NCBI GenBank assembly: GCA_035079385.1
Contig: JAVHKY010000024.1
Span: 930,001-994,000, forward strand
Source of the DNA: Aspidiotus rigidus
Lineage: Eukaryota; Arthropoda; Insecta; Hemiptera; Diaspididae
Direction: 5' to 3'
Length of the DNA stretch: 64,000 nt
Below, one piece after another: positions 11,640-22,324 of the stretch (position 1 is its first letter; every line of letters begins with the position of its first letter). The translations under genes were made by a program, and so were the position numbers. Below the pieces are notes generated by a model. The model saw only the letters and a program-made list of their open reading frames with translations. It made no database searches and was not told the DNA's origin.

Positions 11640-12260
11640 AAGTTCACGAATTTGAAGACCGCCGGCGACGGTCGACGCGCGGGCTATTAACATTTTCAGC
11701 GAGAGAGAGCGAACGGTAGTCACGCTCGGACGCGGACAGTTGGGTGACCTGTTGACGTAATTACGAACCACGTGCTCGATTTCCTGAGCCGCGAGCCGGT
11801 GCTCGATCGTGCCTCCTACTTCGCGACGCGCGGTACGAAAAGCGAGCTGCCCTATTTTTCCCCGATATACGTATCGGTACGGTGCCCGCCGCCGCCGGTA
11901 TTGGGATTTATTCCTCTTCGCTCAGGCATTCGACGTGAACGGTGCGCGTCTAACGGGTCTCCCTCGATCATCGGACTCTTCCTTTTTGTGCCTGCGTGAT
12001 CGCGAATTCAATTCTACCTCGAAGTTGTTGCGCGATTTTCGATTGTGGTGCGTGCATAGTCGAGTGCGCTATTCGTTCGACGACGTGATATTATTTACAT
12101 ATATTGTATGCGTATTTAATCGGTGCTACTTAATTTTCGCTTGTGACGCACGTGTTAAAAGTGTCTTGGTGCGTATATGGTGATGAAATCGAAAAATTGA
12201 GAAGATCGAGTGGTCAGAAGAAGGAACAATGTAACTTCGTAATCAGTTGTGAGTTAATTT
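11640..12260 (+). promoter_or_regulatory. CpG-rich block, possible promoter and non-coding first exon
   Basis: CpG dinucleotides are dense here compared with the AT-rich surroundings (for example GACCGCCGGCGACGGTCGAC and GCCGCCGCCGG). A GAGAGAGAGCG motif near 11,702 resembles GAGA-factor sites. A TTGTGAGTT splice-donor-like sequence near 12,248 closes the block. Open frames at 11,772-11,999 and 11,809-12,183 overlap in different frames, as expected from GC-rich DNA rather than a protein gene. I infer a possible transcription start with a 5' untranslated exon on the plus strand; no downstream coding exon was found in the window. Confidence 0.28.
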
Positions 12261-13329
12261 CATTTGTTTAATATCTTTTTGAGGGAATTTTAAAATCACC
12301 TTCTCGTAGGTCACTTTCGTCTTTTGTCAATTGGGCAATTGATCCTTTCCGTCGATGGTCAAGGCGACTTTGTTGATGGTGTGAAATTAAGTATAACGCT
12401 ATCGCGTACGAGTACAAAACGTGTTTTGCGCGAAGGAGAAAAATGCTCATAAATTGTTTGTTCGCTCAGAAATTCTTATCAACACGACGGAGAACTAATT
12501 TTCTTAGTCGAACGTGCTTTTGCTAATGGTTAATGATTATACACGTTTCTTGCCACAGTAGAGGTGCTTCTCTGCATTTCCTAATTACCCAACACGTTTA
12601 ATGACTTTTTTAAATGAAAAAAATGGCCCTAATATACCGATGAACGTGCGAGTGGATAGAGGTACGTTTTCAAGGGGAGGAACGAGGAGTATTAAAAAAT
12701 TGTGTGGATAGACGAGCCGAGATTCTAATTAGGATACATGAAGAATACTTAGTTTGAGAGCACACAGGGGAATCTGACTTCCTTTTGGTAAGTGTTTAGA
12801 CTTTTGTCGAGTGTGACGAAAATATACTTCGTTATTCTCAAATTCATCATGAACCAATTTGCTACTCTAAAGGCGTCAACCGTTTGGAAAAGAGGAAAGA
12901 AAGTTTCATTGACTGATTTGATCAAAGGGGTGCTGCGGAAATCCGTTCCTAAGAGAATTTTTGTTACAAAGGTCATTTTGAGTCGCATGCCAGACAATTT
13001 CAGGGTACAAGCCGTATGTTTTCGAGTAGATCTAACTCGTAAATGGTTCTCTAAGACAGACATCAGTCGAATATGTGGTCTAAAATTCGCTCAGGTTCAG
13101 AAACATTGCCATGAAGGTCATTCAAATTTGAATTTTTCTCCTGTTCATTTTCAATGGAAACTCTAGAATTTCCTTTATAATGAAGGCCTGAGTGTCCAGT
13201 AATTCTTCTCAAGCCTTATAAAGAAAGAAAAAATTTGCAGTGGCAGCGAGAAACCCGCAACTTCCGTGCCCCACGGCAAAAGTGGTACTTAAAATTAGAA
13301 GTTGGACGCGAATGCTCTTGCATTTGCGC
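12261..13329. other. No gene recognised
   Basis: Open frames on both strands around 12,749-13,166 overlap each other and have no recognisable motif. No repeats or RNA genes are seen. Confidence 0.4.
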
Positions 13330-13560
13330 GCGCGGAACTTTTCTTGAAAGTCGAAATTTTTCCAAGGTCCCGTATAGTTCGGAAATCAAAATTTGTCCCA
13401 GTCCCACGACATACCGGGCGGTGCCTGGTGCTTATCTTAATATAGGTTCCACGTCCAAATTTTTCCAAGTCCTGTGACCTTAGGTAGATGACGTCATCAA
13501 CCTCGGACGCGCTCGCGGAAATTGCCTGAAGAAGCCCTCAAACAAAAGAAATAGTAAAAA
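13330..13560. repeat. Fragment of the modular repeat family
   Basis: Contains AGTCGAAATTTTTCCAAGG, a second TTTTTCCAAGTCC unit, then TGACGTCATCAACCTCGGAC followed by a CGCGCTCGCGG stretch and CCTGAAGA. The same ordered string of modules occurs at 61.3-61.4 kb and, diverged, at 61.8-61.9 kb. Confidence 0.6.
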
Positions 13561-14690
13561 ACCGAGAGGTTGTGAAAAATTCAAAAAATTCCGATTAAAG
13601 TCGCGGCAATTCTACGAGAATAATTATTTTTCTCTCGAAGAAATCAAAATTTTGAAAAAACTCACTTTCCCGCATGGGTCCCTCCCCAGATATCAGATAT
13701 AGCCAAGAAAAATTGAAAACATTGAATGAGCTGGAGAAAAAACCCCCTTGTGATACGCAGGACTGGTTTAGACCAGAGCACAAATTACGACCTTCACGTG
13801 TTTTTTTTTTTTTTTTTTTCTCACTTCAAAGGGTGTCGACAGGGGTGATACGGAGGTGATGAAATTTTTTGTGGGTGTGTCGTAATTGGATCCCTGCAGA
13901 CCTGTGTGACGTTATCCTATTGTAGATCTTACTGCTGCTGTAGGAAAATACCAGTGGTGCTCAAGCTACGGCCCGTGGTAAGGTTCCACCTGTCCCCGCG
14001 AGCACGTAACAAGAAATAAAAACAATGAGAAATGGAAAAATCTAACGAATAGGAAACTCTTTGAATAAGAAGTTGAAATAACATTCTGCTGTCTTTGTAG
14101 CCTGCGAGAAAAGTTTGAACTCGTGCTCTGTAGCCCTATGTCCAAAAAGATTGAGCGCCCCTGGAATATAATAAGTACAATATGAAAACTTGGGCAAATT
14201 TTTGAAGGTGATGCTAAAATTAACGCAACACAGTGCGCACTTTGCTAAAGAATTCTTGAAACACGTTCGGTTTTTTATGCTTCATCGGTAAATCTTTTTA
14301 TCAACAACTTGTTTACGTCGAGTCAGCCCCGTCATCTTTTTATAAACACCTGCTTGTCTGAAGTGTCATACCATTAATTCAGGTCAGTTAAACGCTTCTA
14401 CGTTCGTGATTTTGTGCTCTTTTCAGCATCGTTCTTGTGCATCACGAATCTATGTTTCGAACGGTTGAAAGCTTTTCGTGATTAAGACTACGTAAAACCA
14501 GTGACAAAGAAATGTCGTCACTCGAAATAGGATCACAACAATGTCGCGAAGGGTTTCTCACGACTCGGAAGGAAAATTTCGAGTCGGTTCAATGTTTCAA
14601 GATAGTTTTCGTTCTATTTTTCGCCCCAGCCCCAACCTGCTAATCTGGGCCCAGAAACTCTTCTCTTTTTTCTTGCCCCTCTACTCGAAT
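13561..14690. other. No gene recognised
   Basis: AT-rich DNA with a poly(T) run at about 13,800-13,820. No coding, RNA or repeat structure is supported. Confidence 0.4.
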
Positions 14691-14810
14691 ACTCTCGTCT
14701 CTAGATTTTATACGGTCCTGCAAATTATGGCCAAGCATACTGAACGAATGGAATACTCAAAATAATAAACCGAGGAGTAAACTAAACAAAGCCACAGAAA
14801 TACGATTACA

Positions 14811-14850
14811 CACTGGAGCGCTTTCGATTAATAAACCATTGTCAACAGTG
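14811..14850 (-). ncRNA. Hammerhead-like ribozyme motif, copy A left arm
   Basis: This is the mirror of the right-arm motif at 17,251-17,290. Read on the minus strand it has helix I CACTG/CAGTG, a degenerate core TTGACAA in place of CUGAUGA, helix II GGT/ATC and GAAAGCGCTC before the predicted cleavage point. The decayed core suggests it is inactive, but the helices are kept. Confidence 0.55.
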
Positions 14851-14903
14851 ACATGAAAGCAACTGAAACCAATTACCGCTAGGAAGGAGAACATCCGACG
14901 AGA

Positions 14904-16487
14904 TCATGACTGAACCAGCGAGTCATCACGATGTGAATCATACTCATAAACTAATTCAATCAATCCCTCATCAGGTATGTACCTGTTTAGCACATTTAGG
15001 CTGTCGTTATTAAGGTGCCGAATAATTTCAATGTGCTCAAGCGCCGTTCGTTTGAAGTACGAGTTCTCTCTGTGGAGGAGGGTCTCGGACCCCTCTTTAT
15101 AGCAGTGACCACTGGTAATGAGATGGTCCGCAAAAGCCGACTCCCCCAATTTCTTTTTCTCCCAAGCTTTCTTATGCTCGTCAATTCTAATTTTAAGTTG
15201 ACGGCCAGTCTCGCCTATGTATATCCCTTTACAATCATTACAATTCACCTTGTAGACACCACTTTTTTCGAGCAATGGGATAGGGTCCTTCAATTTGACA
15301 AAAAGACTTTTTACAGTATTAAGGTTATAATAAGCTGGTCGGAACCCAAACGGGCGGAGTACGCTACCTAATTTAGAAGAAAACTTCCCCAAGAAGGGGA
15401 GCCTTATCCAACGCTTCCTACTCTCCAATGTCGGATTGCGGGGGAGGGAGGTAGTGGAGTCCAGGCATTTCCGAGTCAACTTCCTCCGGACCATGAGGTC
15501 AATGTCTATGCTCACCTCATTCACTCTGGCCAAATGCTTTATAGTCGATAGCTCCCTTTGAAAGGCGGTCTGACCAAGCGGAATACTGGTCAACCGGTGG
15601 ACAAAGCTATTGAATGCAGCGGATTTATGGGCGACAGGGCAGAATGATCTGCCGTGGACAGTAGTATCGGTCGATGTAACTTTCCTATAGATGGCGAATT
15701 CATGGACACCGTCTCTATTGGAGATCGTGAGGTCCAAAAAATTAATAGATGAACCGCCCACTTCCAATGTGAATTTGATGGAAGGATACTGATTATTGAT
15801 ATACTTAAGAAACTCCAAAAGGAGATCTCTGGGACCGGTCCACGCACACAAAACATCGTCGACGTACCTGCGCCAATAGTGTATATGACCCAAAAGCACA
15901 TGGCCAGAGGAAAAAAGATCTAGCTCAAATTTTGACATAAATACCTCCGAGATGAGGGATCCCAGAGGAGAGCCAATAGGAATGCCAACCTCCTCAGGAA
16001 ACTCAAAAAACTTACCCTCAAATTTGCAAAAATTGGGAGACCAGCAGATGTTAAGCAAGTTGAAAAATTCCATCAATTCTTCATGACGGATATTAAATTG
16101 TACCAAAAGGGTACCCATATATTGCATAGCAGTGGCTCTAGGAATATTGGGGAATAAGCCGACCACATCGAAAGAGCAAAGGGACGAATCCGGCGGGAAA
16201 GTTTCATCCTTCAGCCCATCAGCCAAAGACACCGAATTCTTCACAGAGTAGGGAGACTCGAAATCTATTCTAGATTTAAACCATCGGTCTAGAAACTTCG
16301 CCAAAGAATAAGTGGGGGAGGACACAAATGAAACGACCGGGCGCATCGGGGTATCCTGTTTGTGAATCTTCGGTAGCCCGTATAATAGAGGAGGCACCGG
16401 GTTAGGCTCAAGGAGCAACTTTTTTAGAGCAGGAGTTTTAATAATAAATTCACAATTATTAATGACACGCCCATAAATCCGCTGCAT
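14904..16487 (-). CDS. PLE reverse transcriptase with GIY-YIG endonuclease, 5'-truncated
   Basis: The 527-residue open frame has no internal stop. Reverse transcriptase motif A is SFDVVGLFPNIP (catalytic Asp near residue 107), motif B is GIPIGSPLGSLIS (about 168-180) and motif C is YVDD (208-211). A C-terminal GIY-YIG nuclease follows: GVY (410-412), a CX2C pair (416, 419), YIG (423-425), Arg434, His438 and Glu484. The first seven residues come from the head-to-head junction. True PLE homology starts near VINNCEFIIK, so the N-terminal region present in copies B and E is missing. In PLEs this protein copies its RNA at a nuclease-cut target. The catalytic residues look intact, but the missing N-terminus makes activity doubtful. 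The frame ends at a stop at 14,904. Confidence 0.9.
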   Translation of the reverse strand: MQRIYGRVINNCEFIIKTPALKKLLLEPNPVPPLLYGLPKIHKQDTPMRPVVSFVSSPTYSLAKFLDRWFKSRIDFESPYSVKNSVSLADGLKDETFPPDSSLCSFDVVGLFPNIPRATAMQYMGTLLVQFNIRHEELMEFFNLLNICWSPNFCKFEGKFFEFPEEVGIPIGSPLGSLISEVFMSKFELDLFSSGHVLLGHIHYWRRYVDDVLCAWTGPRDLLLEFLKYINNQYPSIKFTLEVGGSSINFLDLTISNRDGVHEFAIYRKVTSTDTTVHGRSFCPVAHKSAAFNSFVHRLTSIPLGQTAFQRELSTIKHLARVNEVSIDIDLMVRRKLTRKCLDSTTSLPRNPTLESRKRWIRLPFLGKFSSKLGSVLRPFGFRPAYYNLNTVKSLFVKLKDPIPLLEKSGVYKVNCNDCKGIYIGETGRQLKIRIDEHKKAWEKKKLGESAFADHLITSGHCYKEGSETLLHRENSYFKRTALEHIEIIRHLNNDSLNVLNRYIPDEGLIELVYEYDSHRDDSLVQS

Positions 16488-17197
16488 TCAATAGCTTTGT
16501 CCACCGGTTGACCAGTATTCCGCTTGGTCAGACCGCCTTTCAAAGGGAGCTATCGACTATAAAGCATTTGGCCAGAGTGAATGAGGTGAGCATAGACATT
16601 GACCTCATGGTCCGGAGGAAGTTGATTCGGAAATGCCTGGACTCCACTACCTCCCTCCCCCGCAATCCGCCATTGGAGAGTAGGAAGCGTTGGATAAGGC
16701 TCCCCTTCTTGGGGAAGTTTTCTTCTAAATTAGGTAGCGTACTCCGCCCGTTTGGGTTCCGACCAGCTTATTATAACCTTAATACTGTAAAAAGTCTTTT
16801 TGTCAAATTGAAGGACCCTATCCCATTGCTCGAAAAAAGTGGTGTCTACAAGGTGAATTGTAATGATTGTAAAGGGATATACATAGGCGAGACTGGCCGT
16901 CAACTTAAAATTAGAATTGACGAGCATAAGAAAGCTTGGGAGAAAAAGAAATTGGGGGAGTCGGCTTTTGCGGACCATCTCATTACCAGTGGTCACTGCT
17001 ATAAAGAGGGGTCCGAGACCCTCCTCCACAGAGAGAACTCGTACTTCAAACGAACGGCGCTTGAGCACATTGAAATTATTCGGCACCTTAATAACGACAG
17101 CCTAAATGTGCTAAACAGGTACATACCTGATGAGGGATTGATTGAATTAGTTTATGAGTATGATTCACATCGTGATGACTCGCTGGTTCAGTCATGA
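16469..17197 (+). pseudogene. PLE C-terminal fragment (thumb and GIY-YIG), right arm
   Basis: The open frame starts abruptly at AHKSAAFNSF, after in-frame stops at about 16,460, with no reverse transcriptase motifs. It matches the last 243 residues of the copy A protein with only a few changes seen. It contains the GVY, CX2C and YIG motifs of the GIY-YIG domain and ends at the mirror-image stop codon of the minus-strand gene. Methionine-like starts near 16,508 are arbitrary. This is the second arm of the composite rather than a separate gene. Whether a nuclease-only protein could be made is unknown. Confidence 0.85.
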
Positions 17198-17250
17198 TCT
17201 CGTCGGATGTTCTCCTTCCTAGCGGTAATTGGTTTCAGTTGCTTTCATGT

Positions 17251-17290
17251 CACTGTTGACAATGGTTTATTAATCGAAAGCGCTCCAGTG
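17251..17290 (+). ncRNA. Hammerhead-like ribozyme motif, copy A right arm
   Basis: Helix I is CACTG (17,251-17,255) with CAGTG (17,286-17,290). The core heptamer is TTGACAA (17,256-17,262). Helix II is GGT/ATC, followed by GAAA, a tiny helix III (GC/GC-type) and UC before the predicted cleavage. PLEs are known to carry type I hammerheads with a very short helix III. The core differs from CUGAUGA at three positions, so catalysis is unlikely here. Confidence 0.6.
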
Positions 17291-17599
17291 TGTAATCGTA
17301 TTTCTGTGGCTTTGTTTAGTTTACTCCTCGGTTTACTATTTTGAGTATTCCATTCGTTCAACAACTCTCGTCTCTCTTGGCAGTGCATGACCCTAACTCA
17401 ACTAATCCCTTAGTCCAATGGATTCATTTACTTCTGCAAAATGGGTCGGAAAGTACACACCGACTGGAAAGAGAGACCGCGGCAGACCCCGGAGAAAGCT
17501 GGTGGACACGTCAGCTTCTTCCGAGACCGATGCGACACCACAGACGGACTACTGTGAGGCCTACACCCGCACTGGAAGCGACGACGACTACGACACCAG

Positions 17600-17960
17600 T
17601 CTCCTCCCTGTGGATCCCGAGCTATACATCAACTTCCCAAAACATGATGCGGTTGACTTTGTGAATCTAAAGACACCCTTCTCTCCCACGAAATGTCTTA
17701 CCGTGTACTTACTCCTGCCTATGACCTCAAACCAATACCTCTTGGCATCAGTGGCATGGCGTAGATGAGATTTTGCTATGAGGGATGTCTGGCATGACTA
17801 CTTGGAGCAATCAAAAACGAGCCGATCCCACTGGACTTCCTCTAATCGAACTACCCGACATGAAGAAATCATCCTAGCCTGCCTCAGAATCAAATCGGAC
17901 ACCAGTGACGTCTGCTTGCTTTGTTGCAGTCCCCCTTTCTCTTGCCTTCAATTATATAGT
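17600..17960 (+). pseudogene. LINE RNase H end and C-terminal fragment
   Basis: WIPSY at about 17,611 followed, after a frameshift, by INFPKHDAVDF matches the end of an RNase H domain; compare WIPGHINFQEHDTVD in the LINE at 25.9 kb. Then WHDYLEQ and RHEEIILACLRI correspond to the REEVILTRLRIGH segment typical of the C-terminus of RNase H-bearing I-group LINEs. The fragment is short, frameshifted and begins about 240 bp past the PLE boundary. It is a relic. Confidence 0.55.
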
Positions 17961-18661
17961 GAACAAGCAAAATATAAACAATAGATATTGCATATAAATT
18001 CCCACAAGGAAAAAATTGTTTCTAGACAGTCAATGACTCTCACCAGCTAGAGAATCACTTGAGCTCTTGGGTAGTACTTCAGTTATGTATCCATTTCTAA
18101 GAAGTAACAATGCATGAAAGGCGACTCAAGATGTCTACTGGTTTTGGAAAACCGCGGAAAAGTTCGGAAACCTGGATTGCCCCGAAATCCAACTGAGTCA
18201 ACCCAAAGAAAATTTTTATCCTAGCCTAATGAGAAAAATGATGAAACAATTACTCTGTGGTAGTTTGGTGTGGTTCTCAATATCCCGTGAAGAGGAAAAA
18301 ATGTCTTGGAAATGTCCCGAAAAAATTCTAGTCAAGTTTCCGAAGATCCCGGATAGTCATGAATTCCCATTTTCCGATTCTGGTTGATACGCTGCATAGA
18401 TAGGGAAAAATCATAGTCCACATAGACTGCAGGAGCAGCTGTAAACCATAACTTGTGACATTCCCAAAAAATAGGTCCACTTAACAAATTGTTTATGTGA
18501 TGTTGAAATTCAATCAATGCATTCAAGTCTTCTTTCCTATTTTTGCTTCCAATTTTCAAAAATATTCAAAATTCCTCTGCCTTCTTTCTTTTCCTATATA
18601 AATTTTCTCTTTCCCCAGGTGAGATATCCAAAATCCTTCGTATAGTTCCTTTCAATTCACC
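17961..18661. other. No gene recognised
   Basis: AT-rich DNA. The LINE segment that follows may extend somewhat upstream of 18,662, but the reading frame is not recognisable there. Confidence 0.4.
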
Positions 18662-18907
18662 TATGGGAATTTTGCAACGTACCTCAAAAATTTCAATATT
18701 ATAAATGATAGTCAATGCAGGGAATGCTTAAATTCTGATGATGATCCGGATCACACTTTTATAAAATGCAAAAATTTTGATCGTATCAGGGGGGATGCTA
18801 AAATAACTACAGAGGAATTGGGACAGTGCCTGCAGAACGGGGAATGCCACCAAAAATTGGATGGATATATAAGAAAGATATTAAAAACCAAAAAAGAAAT
18901 CAAATAG
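18662..18907 (+). pseudogene. C-terminus of an R1/jockey-type LINE reverse transcriptase
   Basis: An 81-codon frame open to a TAG at 18,905 reads YGNFATYLKNF, then QCREC, then DDDPDHTFIKC. This is the C-terminal CX2CX8HX4C zinc-knuckle region common to R1/jockey-group LINE proteins (GxFxxYLxRF, CxxC, HxxFxC). It ends in a lysine-rich tail and is followed directly by about 160 bp of A-rich DNA made of AAAATAAAAT-type units, consistent with a retrotransposed 3' end. There is no start codon; the rest of the element is absent. Confidence 0.7.
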
Positions 18908-19065
18908 ACTGAGAGAAGAAGGAAGGAAAAAAAAATAGAATAAAAAATAAAATAAAATAAAACAAAATAAAAAATAAATGAATAAATAAAAAAATAAATA
19001 AAATAAAATAAAATTAATAAATAAATAAGATAATAAAATAAGTAAAATGAAATAAAAACAGAAGT
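18908..19065 (+). repeat. A-rich tail (AAATAAAA-type) of the LINE fragment
   Basis: Nearly pure A with scattered T and G in units such as AAATAAAAT and AATAAATAA, starting three bases after the LINE stop codon. Long open frames on the opposite strand here are low-complexity Phe/Tyr/Leu runs and are not genes. Confidence 0.7.
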
Positions 19066-20456
19066 CATACCCTCTTTCAATAGGTAGAGTCAAGTGTATA
19101 GTTATACAGTGTATTTCGAACTCGTCATGAGAGGGGTGGGGAAAAACCATGGTAAAACCCACCCAACTCTCATGACTAAATGTAATGTTTAAATTAAAAA
19201 AAAAAAAAATATATATATATTTTATAGCAATCATAAGATAGAAACTCTGTTGATTGAGACAGGAAAAAGAAGAGTGCTGACAGGAAAGATGTGAGATATT
19301 GTTTTAAAATCGTGAATGCATAGCATTGTACGCAAAGAATCTCGATTGTTAGTTTCAGAAGTTCTCACCGGATAAGATTACCATTTCCCTCTCCATTCTA
19401 ATAAAATTTGGTTTATGAGACAAGTTTCAGCTTCGAAGGCGCATCCATACGTGGAAAATACAATACGAGTTTTTCTATATCTGTAATGAAAGATTTAATT
19501 TGATGACATTCGCGAATTTCTTTTCAGAAATCCGGGCGAATAAAATTCACTTCCTCGCCGTATCGGCGGCGTATTTTACTAAGAATGAAAGAGGATATTA
19601 TGTTCTCTAAAGTTTAATTGCTTGTAACAGAAATGCGTTAAGTCCAAAATATTGTCGTCTGTTGAATTTTTTAATAACGATGTTGTACTCGTATGTCGTT
19701 CACGAATAACATCAGCGATAGATTAGCGATGTCCTCTCTACGATTTGGCAGTATTGCAATTCTACACATTCGTGTTCGATAAATTTCGACCCAACGTAAT
19801 AATATTCTGTGTGTGGAAACCGTCTCACGAAGTGGATATGACTGTCATACTTCCTGGGATTAACATCGAGGCTGCGCTGACGATCCGAGACATCATTACG
19901 TCGAGCTCAAAAGATAATAATTTGCCATTTTTAAATTTTTTTTTTTTCTAGGACATCTCTTATTCAGTCACCAACAGCGCCTAAATAGTCGCGACGGAGG
20001 ACTACGAGTTCATCATACTTTGTGTACGAGGATTAAATCATTCGCTAGTCGACGCTTTTATAGCTGCAGTGTTCCATATATAAGCGAGTGATGTACGATT
20101 ATTTACTGTATGAGGGCTCAGAGGATGACTTCGAAAGAAATTATGAATGAGACGTTGAAACGAAATTTCTCATTCTAAATAAAGTGTGATAAGTTGATTT
20201 GGAAAGGATTGTTAGAAAATCCTTAATTTGTAGGTCATGATAGAAATGAGACCGATGTTTGTTCCACCAATAGGAGAAACCAAATTATTATTTTTTTTCT
20301 CAGTGTTAGTCGCACCCCACGTTTGAGAATGAAAAATTAGAAATTTTTATTCCACTCGCGTATATATCGCAGTAAGTATACGATGCAGTTACCTTATGTA
20401 CAGAAAATTCATGAAGCATACAAAAATAAAACTTGTTTAGATATTTTCCATAAAAG
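19066..20456. other. No gene recognised
   Basis: AT-rich DNA with an (AT)n tract near 19,210-19,220 and T-runs near 19,938 and 20,291. No repeat family or coding similarity is supported. Confidence 0.4.
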
Positions 20457-20830
20457 TTAATCTTCATCATTTTCACTCTCAGAATCACATCCACCTTCAT
20501 CAGATGACGTGTCAGCGTCTTCCTCTGCCTTCTCTGTCACCCCATATCATCTCATCCTCAGACCCGTCAAGTGCATTAGTGATGCAGCACTTTTTGATTG
20601 ACTTGCGCACTGTCTCTGGATGGAGCCTTCTTGATTTTACCAGCTCGTGTCCGCGGAAGGTTTGGTGTGTCTAACCATTTTCCGTGCTCTTCTCGCACAT
20701 ATTGTTTGAAGGGTTTGTTAATGGAAACATCGAGGAGCTGTACTACTGATGTCATGTCCCTTGAAATAACAACCGTCTTATCATCTATCGGCCTTTTCCT
20801 TTCAACAACTCTTCGAACGTATTGAAATTC
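20457..20830 (-). pseudogene. pogo/Tigger-type DDE transposase C-terminal relic
   Basis: Reading the minus strand from about 20,830, the frame gives MTSVVQLLDVSINKPFK, closely matching the conserved TSVLQPLDVSINKPFK block that follows the second catalytic region of pogo/Tigger/jerky-family transposases. A later frame gives SIKKCCITNALDGSEDEMIW, matching the SFKKCGISNALDGSED block. A third gives an acidic end, DTSSDEGGCDSESENDED, before a stop at 20,457-20,459. At least two frameshifts separate these blocks and the catalytic core is absent. It is a dead remnant. Weak similarity may continue towards 20,960. Confidence 0.75.
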
Positions 20831-22324
20831 ACCAACTTCCCAAAACTTTTGGTTCAGATTTTGAAGAACTCTTCCAGTTATACACGCAAGAACATTTTCC
20901 TCATCTACACATATTTTTACTGACGGTTCTAAAGTTCATCACGAAGTGGGTATGGCCTTTTGGATCCCCTCAACTAAGCTTCATTGCTCTTTATCTCTAC
21001 CAAACTTCACATCTATTTTTCATGCGGAACAGCAGTGGCGGATCAACACATTTTGCGCTCTACGCTGAAGGCAATTTCGCACCGCTCGCTGCGCTCGCGA
21101 TGATGTAAAATAACTCTCTGTTCTTTATTCTCTTCTATTCTCGGGATCAGTCACTCTGCTTGTAAGCCTCCCAACAGTCTCCATTATACCAGGCCTAATG
21201 GCGGTACTGCTTGAGTCTTCCTTATATTAGGCCTCCGAATGACGGCTGATAACAAGATACTTGCAGATTTTAGGATTGAGTACTAGTACTTAGTCTCCAT
21301 TATACTGGGCTATTCAGTGTACTAAACAATACTAGGCCTACTATATTAACCTTCATTAAGTCAGTTTTACCAGATGGTGATGATAAAATATCGCCTATTC
21401 CTTTGGTTGAAGGAGCCTAAAATCGCCAAGTACAAAATTGCTGTCGCTGAACCCATGAAGTAGCCCAAAATCGTCAACAATCGCCAGATTTGATTGTCAA
21501 AGCGCCCAATTGGCGACAAAAAATCGCCAAGTTTCATGTAGCCCAATTGGCTTGTAGGAGCCAAAATATCTTTTGTGAAGCCCGGCTTTATAGCATAACC
21601 TGGCTACACTGCGTGAAGCCAGACCTAGCATAAGACTTACATACAGCAGTAAACCACTTACAGATTACGAAGATGAGGAAAGGTGGTTTGAAATCCCAAA
21701 TTTCAGAGTTAGGATCGGAGTCAAGGTTGATGACGTCATAGTTTATGGTAAAGAAAGAGAAGGGATACAGGATCATTAGTGAGTGGGGAAAACTCGCGGA
21801 GTGGTGTGAACTCGCAAATTTCGGAATTACGAATCAAGATTCAAGACTTGTGAAACTCGCAGATTTTCAGAATCATATTTAAGGTTCTTTTCCATGGGGT
21901 GAGAGGGTGAGCAACCGGTGGGAAGGGTAAATTTCGGCGTTAGGAACTACGATTCAGGAAACTTCAGGAGGAATGTGGTTTTTTTTGGGGGGGGAGGCCA
22001 ATTCAAAGGGGTGGTGTGAACTTGCAAATTTTGGAATTGGAAGCTAGGATTCAGGAAAGATATGAAACATGTTAAAAGAGAGGAAAGAGAAGAGAGGGAG
22101 AGTAGTGAGAAGTATCAAACGGATAATGGACCGTCCATTATCCGTACATGGCTCCTTCTGAATTTTCATACGTACACGATTCATTCTTTCTAAGGAGACA
22201 TGAGTAAGTCGAATTCTTTTTTTCAGAAAGTCGAATCTTTCCTAAGTCGGATTATTATATTATTATTAGAAAATTTCGCGCCGCCAAAATTCCGCGCCTT
22301 ACGCTACAGCGTAGTCAGCGTATA
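20831..22324. other. No gene; AGGCCTA-type motifs
   Basis: 21,190-21,350 contains several AGGCCTA/TTATACTGGGCT motifs that recur elsewhere in the window. One TGACGTCA lies near 21,731. Purine-rich sequence runs from 21,980 to 22,110. Short phrases such as AACTCGCAAATTT recur at 21,800-22,030. No coding sequence is recognised. Confidence 0.4.

Larger units (their letters stand above)
14691..17375. mobile_element. Penelope-like element, copy A: head-to-head composite
   Basis: Candidate 12-bp target duplications ACTCTCGTCTCT lie at 14,691-14,702 and 17,364-17,375. After the left one comes a 38-nt extension (14,703-14,740). Then come two inverted 893-bp arms, 14,741-15,633 (minus-sense) and 16,468-17,360 (plus-sense), with an 834-bp unique loop. 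Coordinates of stop codons and anchors mirror exactly, so the arms differ only by substitutions; the few I see include Thr/Ile and Thr/Pro changes. Both 3' ends (GIY-YIG and hammerhead) point outward. Inverted partial copies are a known Penelope feature; the length and freshness of this one are notable. Confidence 0.9.

Noticed and set aside
11809..12183. 124-codon open frame in the CpG-rich block
   Set aside because: A second frame is open over the same bases, codon use is unremarkable and no domain is seen. The lack of stops follows from GC content.
15015..15371. 118-codon frame repeated at 16,730-17,086
   Set aside because: Antisense shadow of the PLE nuclease region, duplicated because the arms are duplicated.
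18751..19234. Open frames of 109 and 117 codons on the minus strand
   Set aside because: Phe/Tyr/Leu/Ile-rich translations of the A-rich tail behind a LINE end on the other strand.
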